Of a stretch of DNA of 64,000 nt, positions 12,201-24,200 are shown piece after piece. The notes below the pieces were generated by a model, which ran no database searches, was not told the origin of the DNA, and worked only from the letters and a program-made list of their open reading frames with translations. The position numbers and the translations under genes are program-made. This DNA comes from Myotis daubentonii. Its lineage: Eukaryota; Chordata; Mammalia; Chiroptera; Vespertilionidae. Every line of letters begins with the position of its first letter. Within the stretch, counting starts at the first letter, position 1. The stretch is from assembly GCF_963259705.1 (NCBI RefSeq), contig NC_081846.1, positions 94,996,641 to 95,060,640 on the forward strand, written 5' to 3'.

Positions 12201-15200
12201 AACTTTGTTTTTGGTCCAGAACAATGGTAACACTTGTTTTTTTCCACCTGCAACATTTAAAACATCAGCAAGACATCTTGGACTAATGGTTATTTAGTAG
12301 TTACTATAGCTTTTATTACCTAATCTGCTGACATTTGCTAGAAATCTCTTGTCAGAGATTAAAATATTTCTTTTGGAAGGCAATTAAATAAGAACAATGA
12401 CAAACTGTACTTGTGGTGGCAGAATGTGGGTTTTGTCATCATTTTCTTCGCCATCTTCGGGCCTCAGCTTGCCTTTCCAAGAGAAGCCAGAACGTTTGCC
12501 TAGTGACCCGTCCCATTGTTCGGTAGAGGCACATCCCTGCCACAATCCATGGTTGGAACAAATGGGTCTTCTCTCTCCAGTGCACTGTATGTCGTGGACC
12601 TGAAGAAGTTTAGGAAAATAGCGGCTGGTGACAGACTCAGGGGACAGTACCAAGGTCTGAGTCAGGACCCTAACAGTCTTTCCAATCTTGACCAGGTAAG
12701 TGTATTGTTTTGGGGAACACTTCCAGTGCTGGGTATACAATGTTGTGTCAGAAAAAGAAGTATTTGCTTCTCAGTTCTCTCCTCTGTTGGGGCAGTGCTT
12801 TGTTTCTTCACGGGGAGGAATTATGTGTGTGCGCGTGGCATTTTCATCTGTTCTCCCCAGAAGACACACACAAGGAAAATGCCGTGGGCTCAGTGTTGCT
12901 TGGAAGGGGATGGGAGGAGGCGCTGCCCCCCGAACGTAACTATCTTTTCAGTTTGTACCCAAGCTTCTTGGATACATTTGTTTCTCTGCCTGCTAGGGTC
13001 AGTGTATTCCTTTTCTTTAGGAACTAACTAGCTCAGTCACAGTGTAGAATACAGTATCACAATACTCCTTTTTCTATGTCAGGAACCATGGTGTTTTTTA
13101 AGAAGTTTCACGGAGCTAAATACTGTTCATTAGTGCTAAACAATTTTCAGAGGTGAAATTATAGTTTAGATGTTGTATATAGTTTCACATAATTTGTTTT
13201 ACTTAAAAGTCTGCCTTAAGCCTTTTTGTGATGTATAGCACCCATAAAGAAAAGTGTACAAAACAAAAAATATTCACGTGCATTAATAAATCACCACAAA
13301 GCCAATGCTATGTACCACCCCCTAGTTTAAGAAATAGAACATTCCTAGCATCCCAGAAGCCACCCTTCTCTAACAAAAGTATCCAGCATCCTGACTTCTG
13401 TGGTAATTATCTCGCTGCTTTTCTATAGAATTACTATACAGAAGCATATATTAAACATGTTTTCTAATAAACTAAACTTTAGCTTCACCTGGTTTTTTCC
13501 CTTTCTATCTCTATGGCATCATACAAGATGAACTCTTCTGTTCAGCATTATGTCTGTGAGATTCATCCATGTTGTGTGTATGTAGTGCATTATGTTTTGT
13601 TTATCTATTCTACATTTGGGTTGTTTGCCATTTCTATCTTCCATGGGTAATGCTGCTGTGATCACTCGTGCACGTGTCTTGGTGCATATGTATACAGTTT
13701 TCAGGTGCATGTACAAATAGAATTGCTTGGTCATCAGACTTGTGTATTTTTATCTTTACTAGATAATTCCAAGCAGTTTTCCAAAGTAGTTTTAATGTAT
13801 ACTCTCATCAGCTATATAAGAATTCCTGTCAATTCATGTTTTGACCAATATTTGTTATCAGTATATTAATTTGGTAGGTGTGAGCTGACATCCCATGTGG
13901 CTTTCAATTGAAGAGTTTAATGCTTCTACACTTAATGTAATTATCAGTGAAATGGGATTTACATCTGCCATTTCCTATTTTATCCTATATGTCCTCTGTT
14001 TTTTGTGTTCCTGAAGTCCTACATCATTGCCTTTTAGGTTAGATATTTTAATTCCTTTGTTTTTTTTGCTATATACTTTTGAGTTATTTTCTTAGTGGTG
14101 TCTTGATGATTATCATTAACAGTTTAATTTATGACAATCTAGTATGGATTAATAAAGCTAAACTTTAGTAGTATACAAAAGCTTTGTACCCCCATACTGT
14201 TACTGTCATATAGTTTAGATGTTTACACATTATATGTGCATCAATACAGATATATAATTATGGCTTTTTGTAGTTGTTTAGTTATTTGTTTTCTAAATAT
14301 ATTTTATTTTTTCAAATTTTTAAATTCTTTATTGTTTAAAGTATTACATACAGTATTACATATGTCTCCTTTTTCCCCCATTGAGCTCTCCCCGGCCAAC
14401 CCACACTCCCCAACACATCCCCTCACTCCTCTAGTGTCTGTATCCATTGGTTATGCTTATATGCATGCATATAAGTCCTTTGGTTGTTCGCTTACCCCCC
14501 ACCTCACCACCACCAGCACCCACCCTCCTCTGACTTCCCTTTGAAGTTTGACGGTCTGTTTGCTGCTTCTCTATCTCTGGATTTTTTGTTGTTGTTGTTT
14601 ATCATTTACCTTGTTCATTATATTCCACAAAGGAGTGAGATCATGTGATATTTATCTTTCTCCGACTGGCTTATTTCACTTAGCATAATGCTCTTCAGGT
14701 CCATCCATGCTATTGCAAATGGTAAGAGTTCCTTCTTTTTTACAATAGCATAGTATTCCATTGTGTAGGTGTACCACAGTTTTCTAATCCACTCACCCGC
14801 TGAGAGATATTTAGGCTGTTTCCAGATCTTAGCTATGGTGAATTGTGCTGCTATGAACATAGGGGTGCATATATCCTTTCTGATTGGTGTTTCTGAGCCC
14901 TAGAAGTGGGATCACTGGGTCAAATGGCAGTTCAATATTTAATTTTTTGAGGAAACTCCATACTGTTCTCCACAGTGGCTGCACCAGTCTGCATTCCCAC
15001 CAGCAGTGCAGGAAGGTTCCTTTTTCTCCACATCCTCACCAGCATTTGTAGTTTGTTGATTTGTTGATGATAGCCATTTTGATTTGCTTCTCTTGGATGA
15101 TTAGTGACTTTGAGCATGTTTTCATATGAAGTCTCTTGGCTTTCTGTATATCCTCTTTCAAAAAGTGTCGATTTAAGTCCTTTGCCTATTTTTTTATTGG

Positions 15201-18200
15201 ATTGTTTATCTTCCTTTTGTTAAGATGTATGAGTTCCCTATAAATTTTGGAGATTAGGCCCTAATCAGATATAACATTGGCAAATATGTTCTCCCATGCA
15301 GTGGGCTTTCTTGTTGTTTTGTGGATGGTTTCTTTTGCTGTGCAGAAGCTTTTTATTTTGATGTAGTCCCATTTATTTATTTTCTCCTTAGTTTCCATTG
15401 CCCTAGGAGCTGTATCATTGCTGTGAGATATGTCTGATATTTTGCTGCCTATGGATTCTTCTAAGATTTTTATGGTTTCCCATCTTATGTTTAAGTCCTT
15501 TAGCCATTTTGAGTTATTTTTGTGTATGGTGTAAGTTGGTGATCTAGTTTCATTTTTTGCATGTATCTGTCCAATTTTCCCAGCACTATTTATTGAAGAG
15601 ACTGTCTTGACTCCATTATTTGCTCTTGCCTCCTTTGTCAAATATTAATTGAACATAATGGCTTGGGTTGATTTCTGGGTTCTCTGTTCTATTTCATTGG
15701 TCTATATGTCTGTTTTTGTGCCAGGACCAGGCAGTTTTGAGAACAGTGGCTTTGTAGTAAAACTTGATATCTGGTATTGTGATCCCTCCAACTTTGTTCT
15801 TTCTCAAGATTGCTATGGCTATTCAGGGTCTTTTTTTTTTTAATTCCAGATGAATTTTTGTAGAGTTTGGATCTTGGTCTGTGAAATATGCCATTGGTAT
15901 CTTAATGGGAATTGCATTGAATCTATAGATTGCTTTGGGTAGTATGGACATTTTAATGATGTTGATTCTACCAGTCCATGAACACAGTATATTCTTCCAT
16001 TTGTTTATGTCTTCCTCTCTTTTTTCAATGTATACATTTTCCAAGTATAGGTCTTTTACCTCCATAGTTAAGTTTATTCCTAGGTATCTTAATTTTTTTA
16101 GTGCAATGTAAATGGGATTGTTTTGTTCTTTTTTTGTTTCTCTTCCTGTGTGTTCATTATTGGTGTATAAAAAAGCAATAGATTCCTGGGTGTTAATTTT
16201 GTATCCTGCTACATTGCCGAATTATTTATTAAATCTAGTAGTTTTTTGATGGAGTCTTTAGGGTTTTCTATGTACAATATCATGTCATCTGCCAATAATG
16301 ACAGTTTTTACTTCTTCTTTTCCAATTTGGATGCCTTTTATTTCTTCTTCTTGTCTGATCGCTATGGCTAACACTTCCATTACTATGTTGAACAGGAGTG
16401 GAAAGAGTGGGCATCCCTGTCTTGTTCCTGTTCTTAGGGGAAATAGTTTTAGTTTTTGCCCATTGAGTCTGATGTTGGCTGTAGGTATGTCATCTAAGAC
16501 TTTATTATGTTGAGGTATGATCCTTCTATTCTCACCTTTTTTTTTCTTTTCTTTTTTTTTCAATTAAATCTTTATTGTTCATATTATTGCATTAGTTACT
16601 CTTTTTTCCCCACCATAACTCTCCTCCACCCAGTTCCCACCCCACCCTCCGCCCTCACTCCCCACCCACTGTCCTCATCCATAGGTCCACGATTATTGTC
16701 CAATCTCTTCCCTCACCCCCACACCCCTTTCCCCCTCCCGAGAATAGTCAGTCCATTCCCTTTCTATGTCCTTGATTCTATTACAATCACCAGTTCATAC
16801 TGTTCGTCAGATTATTTATTCACTTGATTTTTAGATTCACTTGTTGATAGATGTGTATTTGTTGTTCATAATTTGTATCTTTACCTTTTTCTTCTTCTTC
16901 CTCTTCTTAAAGGATACCTTTCAGCATTTCATATAATACTGGTTTGGTGGTGATGAACTCCTTTAGCTTTTTCTTATCTGTGAAGCTCTTTCTCTGACCT
17001 TCAATTCTGAATGATAGCTTTGCTGGATAAAGTAATCTTGGTTTTAGGTTCTTGGCATTCATCACTTTGAATATTTCTTGCCACTCCCTTCTGGCCTGCA
17101 AAGTTTCTGTTGAGAAATCAGCTGACAGTCGTATGGGTACTCCCTTATAGGTAACTGATTTTCTTTCTCTTGCTGCTTTTAGGATTCTCTCTTTGTCTTT
17201 TGCTCTTGGCATTTTAATTATGATGTGTCTTGGTGGGGTCCTCTTTGGATTCCTTTTGTTTGGGGTTCTCTGCGCTTCCTGGACTTGTAAGTCTATTTCT
17301 TTGACCAGGTAGGGGAACTTTTCTGTCATTATTTCTTCAAATAGGTTTTCAATATCTTGCTTTCTCATCTTCTGGCACCCCTATAATTCGGATGTTGGTA
17401 CGCTTGAAGCTGTCCCAGAGGCTCCTTACACTATCCTCGCATTTTTGGATTCTTTTTTCAATTTGCTTTTCCGGTTGGATGTTTTTTGCTTCCTCGCATT
17501 TCAAATCATTGACTTGATTCTTGCGCTCCTCTGGTCTGCTGTCGGGCGTCTGTATAATATTCGTTATTTCAGTCCGTGTATGCTTAATTTCTAGTTGGTT
17601 CCCCAATATAAGATCGAGGGTCTTATTAGTTTTCGTGTAGATCTCATTAAGTTTATCGGCAGCTTCTAAACAGTTCTTGAGAGACCTTAAAAGTGTGGTT
17701 CTGAACTCTATTTCTTCCATTGACAATTTTGTCCTGTTTCTTTGTCTCCGCATTTTGTTATGCTTCCTTGGTGCACCCCCTAGTGGTCTTTGTTCGCAGT
17801 CTTATAGATAAATCTTGATTGTTGTAGCTAATTCCAGGGAGGGTTTGACCTCCAGGCCAAGTGGCTATGAGAATCAGCTGTGTCAGCAGTGAGAGAACTT
17901 CTGTCCTCTAGGGAGGTGCTAATCTAGCCTTTGCCTGAGGCTATCCGGCAAATGCCTCTGTGCAGGGCTTGGGCGGGGCGGGTCGCACAGGATCAACAGG
18001 GTGGGCCGGAGAGAGCAGTGATGGCGGCTCTCAGTCCTGTCCCAAGGGACTCTGCCTCTCTGAGTCCCAGCACCCGCTGCAAAGCTCGGAGAGAAAGCTG
18101 CCCTCGCTCTGACCGAAGCCAGACAGTCCCGCTTCTCCCGTTTGAGTCTGGGTCCCTAAAGACTCGCCTGGATCTGGTGCTCAGAGTCTGCGACTCCCTC

Positions 18201-21200
18201 CCGATTGAAAACAACAACCGCGCCCTCCGCCGCCAGCCCGCTCCGCGCACTCCGCACCTCAGAATTTGACTTCAGCACTGCGCCTCCTCTGAGTGTCCGT
18301 ATGCGTTTCTCTTTCCTCCTAGTTGTAGGACTTCCACTCAGCCAGCGTTCCTGTGGTTCTGGGTGATGTCCCTTCCGTTTTTTGGTTTCACTTTTGAAGT
18401 AGTTGTTCAAAGCAGCAAACTCCGGCGTTAACCTATGCCGCCATCTTGGTTCTCCTCTCACTAGATTTCTTGAGGGTCTCACTACATTTATCGGCGGTCT
18501 CACCAGTCTTTTTGAAGATCTCACTACATTTATCGGCGGTCTCACCAGTCTTTTCAAGGGCCTTATTAAGTTTATCGGCGGCTTCTAGACAGTTCTTTAA
18601 AGACCTTAAAAGTGTGGTTTTGAACTCTATATCCAACAGTTTGCTTTCCTCCAATTCTGTTGTTTGTGTCCTGTTTCTTTGTCTCAGCATTTTTTATGCT
18701 TCGCTGTGTCAATAGAGTGCCTTTCTGTGCTAAGTGTCCCAATTACCTGAGGTAGACACTCTTGGTGCACCCCCTTGTGGGCTTTGTGCACAGTCTTGTT
18801 GTAGTTAAGCCTTGATTGTTGTAGTTATCACTGTGAGGAATTGACCTCCAGGCCAATTGGCTGTGAGAATCAGCTGTTTCTGCAGTGGGAGAACTTCTGT
18901 GCTGGAGACACCCCTCTGGGGCTAGACTTGCTTCAATGGGGCTTTGGTGCTCACTGAGTCTGCCCCCTGAGTGTATCTTTTATGGTTCCACAGAGCTGCA
19001 AACTGGATGGTCCCACTCTGACCTCTGGGCTTCCTGGCTCCTGGATCTCTAGGGAGGTGCTAATCTAGCCTTTGCCTGAGGCTGTCCAGCAAAAGTCTCC
19101 CTGCAGGGCTTGGGTGGGGCGGGTCCCACGGGATCTACAGGGCAGGGTTAGCAATTGTGGCTGCTCTCAGTCTTGCCCTCAGAGGCTCTGCTTCTCAGTG
19201 TCCCAGTAATCACAGCAAGCCCCACGGAGAGAAAGCTGCCCTAGGGTTCTGAGTGATGCCAGACAGTCCCGCTTCTCCCGTATGAGTCTGGGTCCCTAGA
19301 GACTCACCCGGAACTGGAGCTCAGAGCCTGAGACTCCCTTCTGATTGAAAACGACAACCACACCCTCAGCCGCCAGACCACTCCGCATGCACTCCGCACC
19401 TTAGTATTTTACTTCAGCACTGCGCCTCCTCTGAGTCTCGGTATGCTTTTCTCTTTCCTCCTAGTTGTAGAACTTCCACTCAGCCAGCCTTCCTGTGGTT
19501 ATGGATGATGTCCGTTCCATCTTTTAGTTGTATTTTTGAAGTGGTTGTTAGAGGCAGCAAACTCTGGTGTTTACCTATGCCGCCATCTTGGTTTCTAGGA
19601 CATGAGAATTTTTAAAGAACATATTCAATTTACTTTAGAAGCCGAACCTTTCTTACCATGTGACTTGTTTTGTATGTTTGTTAAACTATATGATCACATA
19701 AGCATTGCTGCTATTGGAACAGTGACAGTTGATTCGGGTCATTTGAATGTCCACTGCTGTTTTAATTTGTATGTTCGTTTTGACTCTCTCATATGCTCAA
19801 ACTTCAGTGGAAGTCATGACAAGCTATTATTTTTGCCTGCTCCCTCCTTTAGTTTGGAAATATTCTTTTTTACTCATAGGGACCTTAACTTTGATGTAAG
19901 GGATTGTTTCCGTTGCCAGCTGTTTTCTTCCTTTTCAAGTAAGAGAGTTGTTGTGAACTCTTCAGTGATGCCTTCCCCAGGATATTTGCTGATGTGGTTG
20001 GGAAGTCATTTCATCCCCGACCTTTGCATCTCAGGTGCTGAGGTGCTGGGGGTGCCATGGCCATCACGGGGAAGCAGGCCAGCCGGCACCGCAGCTCTCT
20101 CTGCCCCCGATCGCCATGGCAATCAAGGGGAAGCAGGCCAGCTGGCACCCCTGGCCCTGGGGTGCCGGCTGGCCTGCGCCACGGCGCTCTCTGCCTCCAA
20201 TCCACAATGCAATCACCGGCCGCCTTTGCCTGCCCCCCACCTCTTGCCTGCTGCCTGGGTTTCTGATCCCTTTTGCCTCCCAGCATTGCGGCTACGTATG
20301 CAAATTAACCGCCATCTTTGTTGGCGGTTAACCGCCATCTTGGCTGGCAGTTAATTTGCATATCGCCCTAATTAGCCGATGGGAAGGGTAGCGAAGTTAC
20401 GGTTAATTATCATGTTTCTCTATTATTTGATGGGATAGATAGATAGTATGCTAGAAGCCCAATCGGGCCGGGTCAGCTGTGGGGGTGGCTGCAGGCAGTT
20501 GGCTGGCTGGCCCCAACCCCTGGTCGAACTCCTGGTTGAACTCCCAGTCGAGGGGACAATTTGCATATTAGCCTTTTACCTTTTATTATAAGGATTCTTT
20601 GTTAACTATGTTGCAAAATTTCCTTCTTTGACTCTCTTAAAGGGATCTTTTGTAGTACCACTGGTCAGTATTTTCCTTTATGGTTAATGCTTTTTAACTC
20701 TTGTTAAGGTCATGTAGGTTATATATATATTATTGATTTCAAAGAGGAAGGGAAAGGGAGAGAGAGATAAAAACATCAGTGATGAGAGAGAATCATTGAT
20801 TGACTGCTTCATGGACACCTTCTACTAGGGATCGAGCCTGCAACCCTGGTATGTGCCCTGATTGGGAATCAAACCAGTGACTTCCTGGTTCACAGGTCGA
20901 CATACAATCACTGAGCCACACCAGGCAGGCCATGTAGATGTTTTTTATGTGTGCCTTATTTTTCTTTTATCTTTAGATCTTTATTCCAGTAGAAATTTGT
21001 TTTTTGTGTGGTGTGAGATAAGAGTTCAGCTCTCATTCTTCATGTGCGCACAGCATGATTTTCTTCTTTAATGAAACATGCTGTTCAGCAGTGCCACCTT
21101 TGTCAGGTAGAAGTACTCATGGATTTGGTTCTTGGCTCTCTACTTTATTCCATTGGTCTGTTTGTCTATCTCATACCGATACTAAAAATATTCCAATTCC

Positions 21201-24200
21201 TATAGCTTTATAATGAGCCCTGATTTCTAGTAATTCAGATACTCCTGCCTCATTCTTTTTCAAGAAAGTCTTACAGTATTCTTTGTCTTTTGTTTTCCTA
21301 TATATATTTGAGAATTAAATTGTCAGGTTCAGGAGGGAAAAAAACATTTACTAGGATTTTATATTTGGGTTGTGTTTAATTTCACTCAGTGAGTTTTCTT
21401 CATAGAGACCTTGTACATCTTGTTAGAGTTATTTTTTAAAACTTATTTTTTTGTTTGTTGCTAGTATCTTTGATTTTTGTTCATTGGTGTAGTCAGTTAC
21501 CTTGCCCATCTGTATATACTTTTGTGTGTTTTATTTACATAATATTATCTACAAATGATAATTTTACCCTTTTTTTCAATCTTACATTTAAAGTTTTTTT
21601 TCATGCTTTTTCTATTTGCTAGGACGTTAATATTGTTGAATAGAAATGTTGATAATGGACATTCTTGACTCAAAAGGAAAGTTTCAGCATTGTGTTTGCT
21701 GTACTTGTTCTGTAGGTACCTCTCATTCAGATTAAGAAAGTTCCTTGTATTCCTAGTTTGCTGCTCTTTTTAAAAAAATCTCTTACGCTAAATTTTGCAT
21801 GTCTTTAATTATATTTTTCTTTTATCCTGTAATGTAGTTATTTACTCAATATAATTTCTGAAATATATTACAATGTGGTCATGATTTACTACTCTTTTGT
21901 ATATGTTCCTGAACTCTTTGTGCTGGTGTTAGTTTAAGAAATTTGCATTTATGTTTTTGTGTGACATTGGCTTGTAACATCCCTGTCAGGTTTTGATAAC
22001 AAGCCTATCTATGTTGGCTTAATAAAATGAGTATGTTTTGTTCTTTTTCATTTAATTGATTGGATTATTTATTTCTTAAATGTTTGGTGGAATTCACTAG
22101 TGTAAGTTGTATCTAAATGTCCTAGCATATTGTCACTGAGTTGTTTGTACTAAATTTTCATCTTTCTTATTGAGATATAATTTATATACAATGACATGGT
22201 TAAGTATACTGTTTAATAAGTATTGAAATATGCATATCAACAGCCAGAATGTTTTCATCACACCAGTTATCTTTTTTAAAGTCTGTAGGATCTGTACATA
22301 TTTCTTCTCTCTCTCACTCTCTCTCTCTCTCCCTCCCTCCCTCTCTCTCCCCCCCTCCCCCCCCTCTTCCCCCCTCTCTCCCCCCCCTCTTTAATTCTTG
22401 GCATTGTTTATTTGTGCTTTCTCTGTATTGCAGCTTAAAATTGATCAGTTTTACTAGTCTTTTCAGAGATCTAGCTTTTAATGTTTTTCATCTTGTCTAT
22501 AGTGTTTTTCTGTTTCACTAATTTCTGTTTGTAAAAGGCCATGGCCAGCGTGGCTTTTGCGTTCAAAGGCTTGGAGAAAGAGCTGACGCACAAATTGACA
22601 CACAAGACGAAATATTAATTTTGAAATTATGGGGGGAAGCCAGGGAAGACTCAACCCTAGCAGTCAAGTTCCGCTGAGTCTCCCTTCCGTCTGCTTTTAT
22701 TTACTAGAATACACAGTTGCCTTTTAGGATTGCAAACAGACATATCAATGGTAATGTTTAGTAAACAGTAAGATTGTCAGGTTTTGGGGGAGTTTGCTTT
22801 AGGCCATTGGGTCATCAGTAGGTAATAAAATGTAAATATTCACCCTGTGAATATCAAAAGGAGTACCAGCCAGCCTTCTGCTGGACTCCTCACATTTATA
22901 TTAATTACTGTTGATCTTGGTTTCCAGCATCTGTTTATTATTTACCTTTTATTTAATTTCATTTTTTCTAATTTATTGAGATAGGTGTTTAGTTCATTAT
23001 TTTTAGTCTTTTCTAATACATGCATGAAAATTTCAAATTTTGCCTCAGCAAGACTTTGGCTGCATTCCATACGGTTTCTATGTGGTAATCCCGTATCATT
23101 TGATTCAGTATGTTTCTAGTTTCCATTGTGATTTCTTCTTTGACTCATGAGTTGGAGAAGTGACCTCAAATACACGGGGATTTTCCCGTTATATGTATAG
23201 TTTTTATTGCAATGCTCGCTTTACTCAGGGGTCTGGAAGGGAACCTGCAGTGTCTCTGAGTGCGCCTGCGCTGTGCTGGGGCCGTGAGTTCAGAGTGAAA
23301 ACCGACCGCGCGCTCCACTCTCTCCAAAGACAGCGGGAGTGGGCGTCGCGGAGGAAAGGGGCTCTGCGCCCACAGACCAGCCTCTGAGCGCCAAGCGCTC
23401 CCCGTTTAGGTCATTTAGGTCGCCTCCGATGATGCCTTCGCCCTCAGCCGCCGCTTGCTGTGCGCAGCCTGGGCTCCGCCATTTCCAAAGAGGGCTCCCC
23501 TGAGCCTCGGCGCCGCCCGCTCAGGGTGCAGAGGCACCGTCTCCCGGGCCCCTTGGCATACTCACACCTGGCCCTTGGTTGGCCCAGGTGGGACTGCTGT
23601 GCCCACCGGCAACTTTGCAGCGGCCGCCACATGGCTGCCCGCCCTGCAGCTGTGGGGGTGCGGGCGCTGAGCCTCCCTCCCCCTGTGCACAAGGCCATCC
23701 TTGTTAATGATGCCACCTTCCAGCTCCTTCCATCCTCTCGCAAGCGGGGCCCTGCCCTGGGCGGGGCGGGCTTCCTGGGGGCGGCCCCCCCACCACGGGC
23801 GCCGCCCCGCACCGACTCGCTCTGACAAAACATTGAAATGGTGGCGGCCTTCCGCCGTGGTTTTGTTCCTCATTCCTGGCTCATTTGCTCTCTGATCTGA
23901 GCATGTATTCCGGTGACTTCGGGCACTGAAGTTGACTGAGATTTGCTTTTTGACTCAGATATGGTCAGTCTGGATAAACACTTCATCTGGCTTTATCTGT
24001 AGTCGTTAGGTGTAATGATTTTCCATACGTGCTCAGGGCCAGTTTAGCAGTATATTATGTGCTTTATGTCTCTTTTTTTTCTATTAGTTACTGAGAAATT
24101 GTTTTAAGATCTTTTTCTGTACTGTGAAATCTTTCTCGTTCTTGGTTTTGTCAAGTTTTGCTTTATGTATTTTGAGACTGTTATTGAGTGGCTAGAAACT

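Noticed and set aside
10853..12230. Long + strand ORFs of 328, 357 and 203 codons
   Set aside because: They run through a stop-free 32-bp tandem repeat in all three frames; the protein is an echo of the minisatellite, not a gene.
19602..20354. 250-codon + strand ORF
   Set aside because: Crosses L1-flank and Helitron-like sequence and has no recognisable domain.
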